Shown: piece by piece, positions 1 through 12,008 of the stretch | How the letters are laid out: each line of letters begins with the position of its first letter | Position numbering within the stretch: the first letter of the stretch is position 1 | Made by a program: the position numbers and the translations under genes | Assembly: GCA_946894095.1 (NCBI GenBank) | Contig: OX335655.1 | Span: forward strand, 13,888,001 to 13,952,000 | Source: Incurvaria masculella | Lineage: Eukaryota; Arthropoda; Insecta; Lepidoptera; Incurvariidae | DNA length: 64,000 nt | Direction of reading: 5' to 3' | The notes under the pieces: generated by a model | What the model was told of the DNA's origin: nothing | Databases searched by the model: none | What the model saw: only the letters and a program-made list of their open reading frames with translations

Positions 1-1035
1 AATGGCCCATTCGAGATGGCCCATCCCCCGAGTGGAAAATGCTTCCGGAGCGGAGCAACGGACAGGGAATGTTTCCTGACATCCGTGATAAGAATAACAT
101 TGGCGACGCGAGGGTCCTGAAGTAAGGGGTAAGTCCGCACCGAGACGCGACGCAGAGCGAAGGCTCCATATGACGCTAACCTCCAATATTTTGGGTTTAT
201 TTTTATTTTATCTCCGCGTCGGTTAAGAATAAAAACCCGTAGAAAAATAGAAACATCAATGTTTAGACTATTATCTAGTGTATGACCATAAAACGGTTTT
301 AATGATTATTATTAAAATGTTTTCTTACTTGTTTAGTAAGCGATTTATAACACTGTCTATCCAAAAATATTTTAATAATAATGTGTAACAACAGTGAAAG
401 TCTAAACAAACAGTTTTAATGAGTTGATTACATTCTTTAGAAAAAAATATGTTACGAAAAATTTGTCGATGACATTCACGAACAAAAGATCTGCCGTAAA
501 CTTTAAACACTGAGAGTAAAACAGGAATAAAAAATAAAACAAGCGCGCTCGAAGTGAATGAGGAAAAAAACTTACGCAGCAGGGACAATCAATTTTGTAT
601 GAAGACGCATTGAATTTTCTGTTGTTACAAGTACGCGCCGCGTGTCGCGTCGCTGTGTGGACCGACCCTAACGATGTTTGAATAGCGGTGAAAGTGTCTG
701 CTCTGGCGTCGTAACGAGGAAAACCGACAACTGTGGTGTTTGCAAATAGCATGCGATATTGAATGTTCCATGCAGAATTATGTTTGGTACGATCCTAAAC
801 TACCACTGCAGTTCATTTCATAAATTGACAAGATATGGAGGAAAAAAGCGAACATATAATTTGGTTGGTTCGTTTGGTCTTTGCAGCATTTGATGGTATA
901 CCCGCCAGTAAACCGTCGTGTAATTTGTAATAATGTTCATAACACTAGGTTTGTTCGGGCAAAGATGATTCCATCCCGCATCCTGAATCGGGCAGAACCG
1001 CTCATAGCAACGCTCCAGCTCGAACGTCAAAACGA
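1..1035. other. no gene recognised
   Basis: AT-rich sequence after a short GC-richer start. Only short unsupported reading frames; no repeat recognised. Confidence 0.4.
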
Positions 1036-1336
1036 AAAACCGGCCAAGTGCGAGTCGGACTCGCGCACGAAGGGTTCCATACCATCGTACATGATTTAAC
1101 ACCAAACAATTATGTTGTTTGTATGGGAGCCCCCTTTCTTTTAAATTATTTTGAAATTTTACCTATTTGTTGTTATAGCGGCAAAATAAATACACACTTT
1201 GTGAAAATTTCAGCTGCCTACCTATTACGGTTCATTAGATACAGCCCTGTGACAGACGGACGGACTGACGGACGGACAGCGGAGGCTTAGTAATAGGGTT
1301 CGGTTGGCACCCTTTGGGTACGGAACCCTAAAAAAA
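1036..1336 (+). mobile_element. GTCY-microsatellite MITE, copy 1
   Basis: Starts AAAACCGGCCAAGTGCGAGT, carries AAGGGTTCC near the left end and its inverse GGTACGGAACCCTAAA at the right end, and a short GACG-type run (about 7 units) before CAGCGGAGGCTTAGTAAT. It belongs to the lepidopteran MITE class known to carry (GTCY)n microsatellites. Present seven times in the window, plus one split copy. Confidence 0.85.
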
Positions 1337-1439
1337 TGCAGAGATGAACGTTAATTATGTTTGTACGTAGTATCATGATCAATGTTTGACGTTCGGCGGT
1401 GGTTGAAACATGTCCAAACAAATGTTTCAATCGCCAATC

Positions 1440-1705
1440 GCGGTTGGGCTCTGGATGGGTGACCATTTTCAACCTTTGAAGCTGGCCGTGGTCACGAATT
1501 CCACGAAAACTGTAGGTTACGTATTTACTAGGTCGATAGGGGTTACTCGGGTAGGGTTAATCCGGCCCGGGCTGGTACCATCGCATTGAATGAACGAATG
1601 TCGAAGCAGCAATGAAAATTGTCCGTGTTTTCCATCCCGTTCAATATAGCCGAGCAATATAAGGAAGGTCCTGGCATGGCACCTAGTTCCCATGTGGTGG
1701 GTTAA
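1440..1705 (+). mobile_element. SINE fragment (3' part)
   Basis: Shares with the complete SINE at 9808 the segments GCCCGG...GGTACCATCGCATTGAATGA, TTGTCCGTGTTTTCCATCC and GGTCCTGGCATGGCACCTA. The tRNA-like head is missing. Confidence 0.7.
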
Positions 1706-2005
1706 GTTAATATCTGACGTTCAGTTACATAAAAAAAGCAACTTTGACAGGTCAAAATATGCCACCGCCTCTGACAGCATCCCATACGTGCCACTCCACG
1801 CAACCTACCAAGCACTAAATATGCAAACCGCTTTAAAATTACATTTGAGGGGCAACATCAAAACCCGTCCGAACAAACGTGAAAATTTGGCAGCACCCGC
1901 GGGAACACTAAAACGAAGGCGGAAACTCGAAATGGCGAGCCGCATCCAGTTTTGGATTTACCGGGGTAACAGAATAGTAAATATGCTAGATATGCCCATT
2001 AAGCT

Positions 2006-2372
2006 GCTCGTAGCCTAGTTGCGCGGGGACTTGCGTCTGTGATAAAATCCACGCCACTTTCTTTCCCTCTCCGATTTGGATAAGTGCATTTCCATTTCTC
2101 CATGGTTCGGAATCCATGTGAAACTGTAGGTCCCCGTCCCCTACTAGGTGGTGGGGTTTAAGCCCGCCCGGGTTGGGACCATCGCATTGGATGACAAGAT
2201 GGTCGAAGTGGCAATGAAAAATTGTCTGTGTTTTGCATCCAGTTACATGTAGCCGTGTTCATAAAGGGAAAGTCCTGGCATGGCATCTAATTCCTTCGGG
2301 AAATGTGGTGCATTGGGCTTATATAACGGTAGTTATATGGTATTAGCCATCCATGTCACCCAATAGATGTAA
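2006..2372 (+). mobile_element. tRNA-derived SINE, degraded head
   Basis: Begins CGTAGCCTAGTTGCGCGGGG (A box) but lacks the B box. The body is co-linear with the copy at 9808 and ends with GGTATTAGCCATCCATGTCA. Confidence 0.75.
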
Positions 2373-2930
2373 TAAATTGTATGGGGATATATAAGGAGAT
2401 AATATAATTGTATGGGAATCCGGCGGCGCGTCGTATGCCACAGAGTCGAAACATCACCACCGCACACGAATGTGCTTTAAAATAGCGTTCGTTAATGCAG
2501 TTGTCACCCACACTAACACTTCAATACGTCTGCGACTATGTTTGCATGTGGCATGCACGTGTAATTTGGATAGTTTCGCATTGAGCGATGATTACCTATG
2601 CAGTTTGGACGCGGTACTGAAGCGAGGGGATGGCATTTCTAGCATTACTAATTCCGTGACAACGGCCATCTCGGCGGAATCGACCGAGCTTATTTGTATA
2701 AGATAACGAACCACACACGAGTCGCATTTGTGAGAGCTTTCGCTGGATATTTAGACAGATCAAAGACTGTACTGAAGTGTTTGGTTTACGATGAACATAT
2801 TCCGGTAGGGGCGTGTGCTTGAGTTTATTTACTAACGGTCACTGCAAATACATGAATACTGTAACACTATGTAAGACTAACATAAATAATACTTCCACAA
2901 ATAAAACGAATACTTAGGAAACGAATACGT
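2373..2930. other. no gene recognised
   Basis: Only short frames without recognisable domains. Confidence 0.4.
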
Positions 2931-3253
2931 CCATCCCCTTTCTACCTTCGCTCAACGCGGAACAGGGACAAAATGCACAAAATCACAGTCGAGATTCCAA
3001 AAACAAGAACCAACCGATCCTCTAGTATGGATCCTTTATCTATAGGGTCGGTATTTAGTGGAATGAACTCCCTTCAGAGGTATTTCCTCCAAATTACGAC
3101 ATGGGGTCCTTCAAACGTGGTGTGAAGAACCACCTGGCCGGACGGAATGGTTTTCGCAGCCCCCCTGAATGTTCGAAAAACAATGGGCGTCGTTGGGCAT
3201 CTTAATAGCTCCTGGCGTACGCCATAGGCCGCGCTTAACATTAAAAAAATTAT
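2931..3253 (+). mobile_element. LINE 3' end fragment (jockey/CR1-like)
   Basis: Roughly 90% identical by eye to the 3' end of the LINE on the other strand at 24979-25550 (RT C-terminal coding region, then GCGCTTAACAT and an A-rich tail). A small insertion and point changes break the frame. Confidence 0.8.
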
Positions 3254-3324
3254 CTAAGCACAAAGTTGAATCGTAAGAGAATTATATTTTATGGAATCTA
3301 TATGGATGGTTAATACCCAACGAG

Positions 3325-3728
3325 AAAACCGGCCAAGTGCGAGTCGGACTCGCGTACGAAGGGTTCCGTACCAACGTCCAGGATAAAAAAAAAACGTTTT
3401 TTGTACGGGGCCCCCCTTAAATTTTTATAATTTTATAATGTTACCTATTTGTTGTTATAGCGGCAAAATAAATACATAATCTGTGAAAATTTCAGCTTCC
3501 TACCTGTTACGGTTCATGAGATACAGCCCTGTGACAGACGGACAGACAGACGGACGGACGGACGGACGGACGGACGGACGGACGGACGGACGGACGGACG
3601 GACGGACGGACGGACGGACGGACGGACGGACGGACGGACGGACGGACGGACGGACGGACGGACGGACGGACAGCGGAGGCTTAGTAATAGGGTTCCGTTT
3701 TTACCCTTTGGGTACGGAACCCTAAAAA
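3325..3728 (+). mobile_element. GTCY-microsatellite MITE, copy 2 (expanded)
   Basis: Same ends as copy 1. The internal GACG microsatellite is expanded to about 139 bp, which accounts for the extra length of this copy. Confidence 0.88.
3533..3671 (+). repeat. (GACG)n microsatellite
   Basis: About 34 GACG/GACA units, nearly perfect, inside MITE copy 2. In one frame it reads as a DGRT repeat, which is not a real protein. Confidence 0.97.
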
Positions 3729-5055
3729 GGGTTTCTCTTCGCTGTCTTTACCATACCACACTTAGGCCCGATTGCAGGAAGAGACGGACCTCACTTTTAG
3801 TAAACCGTCGGTCAACGGTCGAACGGTCAACCATCAAAACCAGACCGCGTCCAGTGTCGAAACCGGCCTCTCTTGACCCATTTTATATCTGTGTAGAACA
3901 TATTTTCAACACATTTTTATGATTTCCTATTTCTACACGAATAAAAAAATTCATGGACGGGCGACTTATGTATCCCTCAAATGCCTGCTCTATTCAACCT
4001 AACCCTTTGGAAACGAAGAGCTCAGCGTAATTTCGATAAGTGATTTGTAACTCGTAATAAGGCCTGTGACCCTAAATAACCTTCGAACCATATAATGTAA
4101 CCCATTTGTCCTTGGATGCCACTGAAATATACCTATAAGTAAAACATCCCAATTCCTCCGAGCAGGCATCGTTGCCAACCGTCCCGGGCGCAAAACACAA
4201 CCCTTCCGCTCCGTGAGTCGGCGAATCCAATCGGAAACGTAATTAATATGTCACACGCCGGCACGCCAGGAACAAGGATTACTTATTCCGTGACAAGGCC
4301 GACCGCAATCCCCAATCCACTCCACTTTCCCGCCTGCTCCACTCGGCGGCGAGACTCAATGAGCTGGAAACGCTTTCCGCGGTCTCGGTACGGGTCGTTT
4401 GCACAACCGGCGCGGAGCGATTGCGTTGCGGTGCCTTCACGGCGCGAATCCGAGCATCGACGCACCGGTAAGTCAAAATCGCGAGCGGCTGCATCCGCCA
4501 TTTTGAGAGACCGTCAATAAGTAGAAGTTAATGGTAGAAGTAGAGAAAAATACTTTATTTAAAGATTGTTTCAAAACGAACCTTCCTTACTGGCGTTGCG
4601 GATGGAATTTTTGTGATTCTTGACGTTGAACCGTAATTTGAAAAAAATGGCGTTGCCATAGCGACTACTGGGCCGTTGAGTCGCGATCGCGTCCGAATAA
4701 CAACGGGTAGTTATTTCGCCGTTATTTCGTCTGCTATCTACTTTTTGAAAGTAAGTTACATAATATTGCAAGTGCGAGATCGGAAATCACTGGGGCACTA
4801 ATCTCATCAGTAGAACAAAGTGGGGGTGGAGGTCGGTGGTTAGAATTCTCATCAATAATACTGGTAATTGTTTCCCATTTTATTGCTTTTTCATTACTTA
4901 GGCGTCTAGTACATGTGAAAAGGGATATAGTCTCGAACGATAGTGTCTAGTCCTCTTGGGGTAATCCGCACTGACATACAGAACGAACCATAGAAAAAAG
5001 GAAGGAGATATGGCATCGAGCGCGCCTACTATGAAACCCGCTGTTTCCAATTTTC
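3729..5055. other. no gene established; CpG-rich patch
   Basis: Mostly AT-rich. A GC-rich patch at 4230-4505 has open frames on both strands. On the minus strand an ATG at 4501 (AAAATGGCGGATGC) is followed by a GTGCGT donor-like site, so a first exon or CpG promoter is possible, but nothing further supports it. Confidence 0.3.
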
Positions 5056-5390
5056 AAAAACCGGCTAAGTGCGAGTCGGATTCGCACACGAAGGGTTCCG
5101 TACAAGATTTAACAAAAAAAAATATTTTAACACATTTTTTGTATGGGGCCCGCCCCCCTTTACTTATTATTATTTTTTTATTTTACCTATTTGTTGTTAT
5201 AGCGGCAAAATAAATACACACTCCGTGAAAATTTCAGCTTCCTACCTATTACGGTTCACGAGATACAGCCCTGTGACAGACGGACAGACGGACGGACGGA
5301 CGGACGGACGGACGGACGGACGGACGGACGGACAGCGGAGGCTTAGTAATAGGGTTCCGTTTTTACCCTTTGGGTACGGAACCCTAAAAA
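5056..5390 (+). mobile_element. GTCY-microsatellite MITE, copy 3
   Basis: Complete ends (CCGGCTAAGTGCGAGTCGGA ... GGTACGGAACCCTAAAAA) with a GACG run of about 15 units at 5275-5334. Confidence 0.88.
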
Positions 5391-5944
5391 CGAACAATTT
5401 AATCTAAACGTACATGCCACATGCAAATATAGTCACAGACGTATTGGAGGGTTTGTGTGGGTGGGAACTGACTTGACGAACGCAATTTTAGAGCATAGAC
5501 GCGCGCGGTGGCGATGTTATGACTGTGTGGCATACGACGCGATGCCGGATTTCCATACAATTAAATGGTCATTTTGATCATATAGCGATATCGACCGCGT
5601 GCCACTTCTCCTTCCTTACTCTTCAGTGGAACAAACCGAACCCGGAGCGTGGCACGAGAAAAACCTTCGCGCTCGCCACTGCCCCGCCCGGGTGGGCAGT
5701 GAACGCATTATTTGTTCGTTAACGCGTACCCGCCGCTGCGTGATGGAGGTTTGCGCACACAATTAGCACCTGTAGTTACCCCGTCGGCACTAAACGGTAG
5801 CCTCTATGAGTACCTCCATGGGGCTCGAGGTTAGATCACATGACCGAATTAGCTCAACGATCAATCAGACGTGAAAACTCTGCTCTACGCTCTAAAACAG
5901 TGCGAAATGGAGTTACACTCAACCTATTAAAAGTTTTAACGGCC
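5391..5944. other. no gene recognised
   Basis: No coding or repeat signal seen. Confidence 0.4.
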
Positions 5945-6092
5945 CCTGCGGGTATACTCGGGAAGCGAGCACTAGAAGTTCTCGCGTGAGAAGCTGTCAA
6001 ACTCTATGTAGACAAAAAATGCCTTTTTCTATATAGAGTTTGACAGCTCACGCGAGAACTTCTCGTATTCGCATCCCGAATAGACTCGCTGT
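5945..6092. repeat. fold-back element / long hairpin
   Basis: Two arms of about 35 bp (5974-6012 and 6029-6063) pair almost perfectly around a 16-nt loop. Weaker pairing extends outward to 5945/6092 (TACTCGGGAAGCGAGC against the ATTCGCATCCCGAATAGA region). Confidence 0.8.
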
Positions 6093-6139
6093 ACCGATTT
6101 TCTGTATGTAACTGAACATGGATGGCTAATACCACATCG

Positions 6140-6440
6140 GCTCGTAGCTTCGTGGCGCTGGGACTTGCCTTGCATACCAGAGGTCTGGGTTCAAATGCCT
6201 CTTCTTTATTTCTCTTTCAAATTTGGATGCGTCCATTTCGTCACAAATGCGAGCTATTTTATGGTTCGGAACTCATGTAAAACCCTCGAAGTCCCCTTCC
6301 CCTTCTTGGTGGGAGGTATAGTCCGCCCGGGTTTGTACAATCGCATTGGATGAAAATATGGTCGTAGTGGCAATAAATTGTCCGTGTTTTCCACCCATGT
6401 AGTCCTGACATGGCACCCAATTCCTTCGGAAGTGCAGAAA
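6140..6440 (+). mobile_element. tRNA-derived SINE
   Basis: A box TAGCTTCGTGG at 6145-6155 and a B-box-like GGTTCAAATGCC at 6188-6199, followed by the shared body. The tail is shortened. Immediately upstream is the reversed tail of another copy (ACATGGATGGCTAATACCA). Confidence 0.8.
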
Positions 6441-6720
6441 ACCGTTAAGCATGGAATATCGACGGTGAACCTGCCACGATGTTATTCAGGCTTCAGGTTC
6501 ATCCACCCCACTCGACGAACGGCTGCGGCTACTCCGAGAGCCTCTATTTCCGGAGTCAAGTGCAAGGGTTGCGCAGTAATTTCGCGCCCGAAAAAACTAA
6601 TACACACAGCGCGTCGACATCTGGAGCGCGCGGCTGCCGGCCGGGCGTCCGGGTGTCGGCGGCGAGGTAAGCAGAGAGGAGATGGCGCTAGATCTAGCTC
6701 CTATGCGGTGACGTGATGTG
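6441..6720. other. CpG-rich unassigned sequence
   Basis: GC-richer than the surroundings; open frames on both strands, none recognised. Confidence 0.3.
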
Positions 6721-7070
6721 AAACGAGACGGAGGGAAGCCGGGAGGCCGATCTAGGAGCACTCGGCGCAGGGAATCAGAGCACCCTCTTGTAGTTGAAAT
6801 TAGGCTTTTGAGAAACAACCGTTTCTCAAACTCATTTCTCTGCCGCACCGCCAGGATATGGAAGTGTCTGCCGGCGAGTGCCTTTCCTCATACCTATCAC
6901 CTGGGAGTCTTCAAGCGTAATTTGAACAAGCTCGATAGCTCAGCGATAGTCCGCAAATCCGCTGGCATGGTGCCTCGCTGAGCGTGGTTTCGCGAGGCGA
7001 GGTGTTTTTGGCTTTTCTAAGCACCTTTCGTCCTCAGCACAGCCACCCGGTTTATAATTTAAAAAAATGT
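6721..7070 (+). mobile_element. LINE 3' fragment, second family
   Basis: Encodes an RT C-terminal tail of the jockey/CR1 kind (RNNRFSNSFLCRTARIWKCL, then HLGVFKRNLNKL) followed by a 3' UTR. The same family occurs on the minus strand at 55148-55540. Confidence 0.75.
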
Positions 7071-8309
7071 AAAGAGGACTGTGGGTCAAGCCACAGTCAA
7101 GAACTTTTTTGAACACATTTTTCAGGTACCATATCTAGTTAACGCAACCACTTGGCGCAGGCAGACCAACATATTTAGCTTCAGAGGGTTGGTCTTTATC
7201 ATGTGAACCCTGTTTCAACCATCTACGTTATCGTTACCATTTTTGTCGCGTCCTCCTAGTCTATAAGTCCGACCAAAGGACAATAATAAATACATACTCG
7301 AACCGATTTGCTTCCGACACGGCGAGCATGGCCAGCATGGTCGCTCTTGAATGTGCCGTTTCACTGGCCCTTTTCATAGCCCCGTCCACTTCGGTGACAT
7401 AGTGCTCACTTGGCGAACCCTTTCTAACTTCGCTAGTGCTTTCTCCTCTCCATTTACCTCCTACCCGGGCCCCGTACTATGCCGCGCCGTAATAACGCCG
7501 CGGCTGGCGACGAGCCAACTCGTCCGCGCACCTTTTTTATCGAGGAATTAATTTCTTCGCACAGGCGACGTTTCTTTGGATCGAAGGAGAAGAATGTATA
7601 ACGGTTGTGGGACAAGGTCATTGATAATTTCTTTGTAAGCTTTAAAATGTTCTCTTTTAAAGTTTTAGCAATTGATTATATAATAATGTGACCAATTGGT
7701 TTCCTGCGAAACATGCTTCGGCGAGGACCGGTCTAATAACGTTGTAAACAAGGAAATATTTAAATGTACCGGCTAAAATGCATTTTTTTAATATTAAATA
7801 ATTAATATTACCTAAACAATGATGCTTCTGTATTTGCACTACTTATATTATTTGTGCACTTAATGTCACAGGTCTTTGGATTATTATTTTTTGCACCAGC
7901 AAGGGCGGTCTGACGACACTATTCTCGCACGCCCGCTGCGCTGTAATACTCGCAGCGTGATGACCTGCATTGAGGAAAGCCAGCAGATGAGACCACCAGA
8001 GAGGGGCCTGAATAAGGGCCCACCAACGACCTGCCTGCAGTATCAGGCAGCGAAAGATATCACGGCCAAGAGGCAAACGGCAATGCCGTTTCCCCCGCCC
8101 GGCTCACGCGGGCGGAAGAAAACAACTATTCGATTCACCATGGTGTATAAGTAAGAGTGGAGACGCTGCTTCACTTCCGGTTCCCTCACCACGTGCCAAA
8201 CTGGTCGTTGAAAATGTTTCTGTTACAGGATTTATGAAGATAAATACTGTCAAGTCACGTCTCGATGGGAACGCAGCGGGAATCGCCCACAACTAACGTG
8301 AGACTAATA
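7071..8309. other. no gene recognised
   Basis: A moderately GC-rich block at 7890-8290 has open frames on both strands but no domain I recognise. The rest is AT-rich. Confidence 0.3.
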
Positions 8310-8556
8310 CAGGGGGTCCATTCAGGTAAGAGTGAGTTCGAGTTCGGGAGTGAGTTAACCTAAAAATTGCTGGGAAATATATTATTATTTAAATAACGGA
8401 AACGTTATTTATACTTCTAACGTATTTACGGGACAGACCAGATTTTTACCTAACTGTAATGATGTTCAAGAAGTGTGGAAACATTGACTATTTGTAAAAG
8501 AGAGTTGATATTTAATGACGAATTTGAACTCACTCTTGCCCTGAATGGACCCCCTG
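8310..8556. mobile_element. MITE with ~35-bp terminal inverted repeats
   Basis: Begins CAGGGGGTCCATTCAGG and ends with its inverse (CCTGAATGGACCCCCTG); the inverted similarity continues through AAGAGTGAGTTC. The interior is AT-rich with no coding capacity. Confidence 0.85.
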
Positions 8557-9022
8557 TGCCCACTGACAAAACGGCACCTATTATACAACGCATTTATTAA
8601 ATAACACCGTGTGACGCATCAACGCCTTTGTCATGCGCGATGAGATTTAATTCCGTGAGAATTGTCTCAGAGCGCCAAGATAACACACGTCGGCATGGAA
8701 ACGAACTCGGCACAGCTGAGAAATGTCTCGTTAGCTCGGATACAAAGTAAGCATGACTCGACTTCTTCTGCTACTGTAGCTCAGCTACTGTGGCCTTGCT
8801 TCTCATATATCTGTTTACATTTTCTCGACACATTCTTATCAAAAGGCAGCAGCTAGAGATGCCCAGGTGTCTGAAGTTCTAAGAGAGTACGCACGCATCC
8901 TATAGTTGCGGGGGACGACTGGTTCGCACAGGGAACTATTTTAGCAAAATTGGACTGAAAACAATTTTAAAAAAATGTCACAATGTTTTTCAATGCTTAG
9001 ATAGGTGAGACAGAACACAGAG
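8557..9022. other. no gene recognised
   Basis: No coding or repeat signal seen. Confidence 0.4.
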
Positions 9023-9230
9023 CCTAGGGCTGAGATAAATAGTCGTAACAGAAACTAAGGCTGAGATAAATAGTCGTATCAGAAACTAAGACTAACGGAA
9101 AGTAGTACTTTGTGACGTCACTTTGACACATTTTGTATGGAGGAAGTCTTCAAAGTAATGCAAAGTGACGTCACAAAGTAGTACTTTTCGTTAGTCCTAG
9201 TTTCTGCTACGACTATTTATCTCAGCCTAG
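9023..9230. mobile_element. fold-back MITE (CTGAGATAAATAGTC family), copy 1
   Basis: Long inverted arms beginning GGCTGAGATAAATAGTCGTA and including CTTTGTGACGTCACTTTG. The first ~38 bp of the left arm are duplicated in tandem. Other copies at 19194-19422 and 43285-43447. Confidence 0.85.
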
Positions 9231-9695
9231 GAGTCTAAAAAGTACCATGTAGTTGTAGAAAAGTAACATTGGCAAAAACAAAACGGAGCGTTCAAACAAG
9301 AATAGGACAGCACATTGAATTTCACGAGCCGCCGATCTGTGAGCATGCCTTGAATAATTTGAATCATTGTATTCGATTCAACCAAGCACAAACGACACAG
9401 ATTTTTTTGTGAGAATAGTTATCTCCGGGACGCCTACCTAGACAAACTTGGAAAGTGAAACATCATACCATCTAAATACAAAATGTCATCAGAGCCGTCG
9501 ACATATCGACAAGTATGGTAAAGGCGCATAGCTTATATGATCTCATTGTCCGTCCATTACGCTATATTTGGGTACAATACGTGCCGGTACATTGGTTACG
9601 ACAAACATTCATATCGACAAGCGTCAACAGAGACAGATAACGGCGACTGAAGCAGCCGTCTCTCTGAGAATGTTTCACGTGAACAAAGTGGCGAT
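9231..9695. other. no gene recognised
   Basis: No coding or repeat signal seen. Confidence 0.4.
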
Positions 9696-9775
9696 GGGAT
9701 GGTAATACCACTAATACCACACCCCACGGTCACATTAGCCCAACACGCCTCATGAAAACTAGGTGCTATGCAGGA
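9696..9775 (-). mobile_element. SINE tail fragment
   Basis: Reverse copy of the SINE 3' end (ATTAGCCCAACAC..., TAGGTGCTATGC). Confidence 0.6.
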
Positions 9776-9807
9776 TTTACTCTAGTTAGGCTATGAGGCT
9801 ACGAGCG

Positions 9808-10180
9808 GTTCGTAGCCTAGTGGCGCGGGGACTGGCCTAGGGTACCAGAGGTCTGGGTTCAATTCCTCGCCCCGACATGCACCAGTTTAATTTCTCATTC
9901 TGAGTTAGTTACACTCCGCCTGGTTCGGAATCCATGTAAAACTCTAGGTCCCCTTCCCCTACTAGGCGTTAGCTTAAGCCCGCCCGGGTTCGTACGTTCG
10001 CATCGGATGAACAGATGGTCGAAGCGGCAATGCAAAATTGTCCGTGTTTTCCATCCAGTGCAATGTAGCCGTTCTCATAAAGGGAATGTCCTGGCATTGA
10101 ACCGAATTCCTTCGGGAATGTGGTGTATTGGGCTAATGTCATAAAAATAGTCGTGTGGTATTAGCCATCCATGTCAGTTT
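9808..10180 (+). mobile_element. tRNA-derived SINE, most complete copy
   Basis: Pol III A box TAGCCTAGTGG at 9813-9823 and B box GGTTCAATTCC at 9856-9866 at tRNA spacing, then a 300-bp unrelated body ending GTGGTATTAGCCATCCATGT. It lacks the fold of a functional tRNA and has no poly(A) tail. Reference copy for the many fragments in this window. Confidence 0.88.
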
Positions 10181-10242
10181 GCATAAAGAATAAAGAAAAA
10201 CATTATCTATTCACACGCCTCACTATAAACATCGATTTGCTT

Positions 10243-10335
10243 AGAGCCATTCCGGAGTGGGTTTATGGCCATTTCGGGGGTGGGTTTATGACCATTTCGG
10301 GGGTGGCTTTAAGCCATTCCGGAGATGCCTTATGA
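10243..10335 (+). repeat. 23-bp tandem repeat, four units
   Basis: Four diverged copies of a unit like GGCCATTTCGGGGGTGGGTT TAT. No function apparent. Confidence 0.85.
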
Positions 10336-12008
10336 AATCCGACAGACGCTTAGGAGACAATGGGTGGCTATTCGATGTCAACCAATTCCGTATTTTCCGT
10401 ACCCTTAGCAAGTTCTCCAATTTCATTAAACCCTTCATTCCGAATTGTGGAGCAGAAAGTGATTGGCATGGCTCTTTCTGCTGCTGTCTTGTATAACGAC
10501 ATGGAACTACATGACTGTAACCTTACGCTCGTAGTACTACCGAAATGGAAACATTTGCGCTACATATTGCGCGAGGGGAAATAAGCCGCATTCACACAGC
10601 CCGACTGTTCGCTCCGGGAAGTAGTTCGTGGAATCCACCTCCAGCTGAGTTGAAATATTTTTAGAAAATATTCGAAATATCGTTTGAACCACAGTAATAA
10701 CACTCAAGACGGAGAAAACAAGTCGACTTTGAAAGGAATGTTTTAATTATTTTTTAAGAAGGGGAAAATCACAGACAACCGATTTCAATAACGTTAAACA
10801 ATAACGTTTAAAATTTTATATGGTGATTTCGACGTAGCCAACCACAATTCAATGTACACAAAGAACACTATCGAGAAACTCCGTGGACATTCCTTAAAAC
10901 TATACTCAACCAGTTCCAAATTTTCCAACCCATGGACTCTCGGAACAAGTTATAACAAGAAGTAATACGTGCTATATCAGTAAACGGTTTAAAAAACCAA
11001 CTTGGCAAACCTTTGACAAAGAAAACTAATAGTATACCTAATATAAACAAAACTGCATAAAAGTATCTTAAAAGTGCACTCAACACGTGGAGAACACGCA
11101 TCAGCTTCAAGCTGCCAGTGTATATAAATAGAAACAATAATAGCACATGATCGGGGAGCAGAAAAGCCGATTCTGAAACACAATTCGCGTGACGAACGTA
11201 ACGTGTTCCCCATGTTCAAACCTTGAGCCAGATGAACCTTTCCTGTTATGATGATAAATGATGATGAATGATGTACCTAGGTGATAGAGAAAAAAATTAA
11301 TTAACATAATATATATTATTTAGTTAACAGCCCAATCTTCGCCGCCACTATACGACGGTTGCCGCCTCCACTCGGGTCAATGTCGTTTTGGACATTCACC
11401 CGAGCGGAGCCGAGTAAAATTCGCCCTCGAACCCTGACGCGTCGCGTCGCGTCGGCCGCCCGCGCTACTACTTCGTTTTCATTCTGACATTTTTTTTTAA
11501 TTTGTTCAGCTCCTAAGGGTCTTGGCGTGATGTTAACCTTCCTCAATAATATACTCCACAAAAATAAAATAAAAACCCCACTTCTCCGCATTATTAAATT
11601 AGTTTCAATTCTTGCCCCCTAAGCGCAACACTATATCTGTAAAAAATACGGGGAAAAATTTGCCGCGCAGACATATTCAAAAGTATAATCCCGTCGGACA
11701 ATTTGACGTGCTAACGTGCCCTAGTCTTTTGAAAGGGCTCACAACTGACACGGCACGGGCCCCTGTCTGCACGGCGCGAAACAAGTTTTCAAAGGGTTAC
11801 CTCAGCCGAAAAGCGAGCATTACCTCCCGTCTCGCGTTTCGCCGACTATGCAAATAGGTCAGCGAAGCTGGCAACACCATCCCCCCCATTCTTCCCTCTC
11901 GCGCAACCGCTACTCCCAATGCACGTATGCCACAGAAGAGAAAAGGAGGTCGAAGTGGCATATGGTCGTTATCGCGATTCCGCCGTATGAGCATAGATTA
12001 AAGAGGGA
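10336..12008. other. no gene recognised
   Basis: AT-rich at 10600-11330. A GC-richer stretch at 11340-11480 and 11750-11990 shows open frames on both strands without recognisable domains. Confidence 0.35.

Noticed and set aside
3483..3725. Frame with a DGRTDGRT repeat protein
   Set aside because: Translation of the GACG microsatellite.
4248..4520. 90-codon + strand gene
   Set aside because: Open frames on three registers of a GC-rich patch; no family resemblance.
9808..9880. Possible tRNA gene (A and B boxes)
   Set aside because: No cloverleaf or acceptor stem, and the same head occurs with a 300-bp SINE body in several places.
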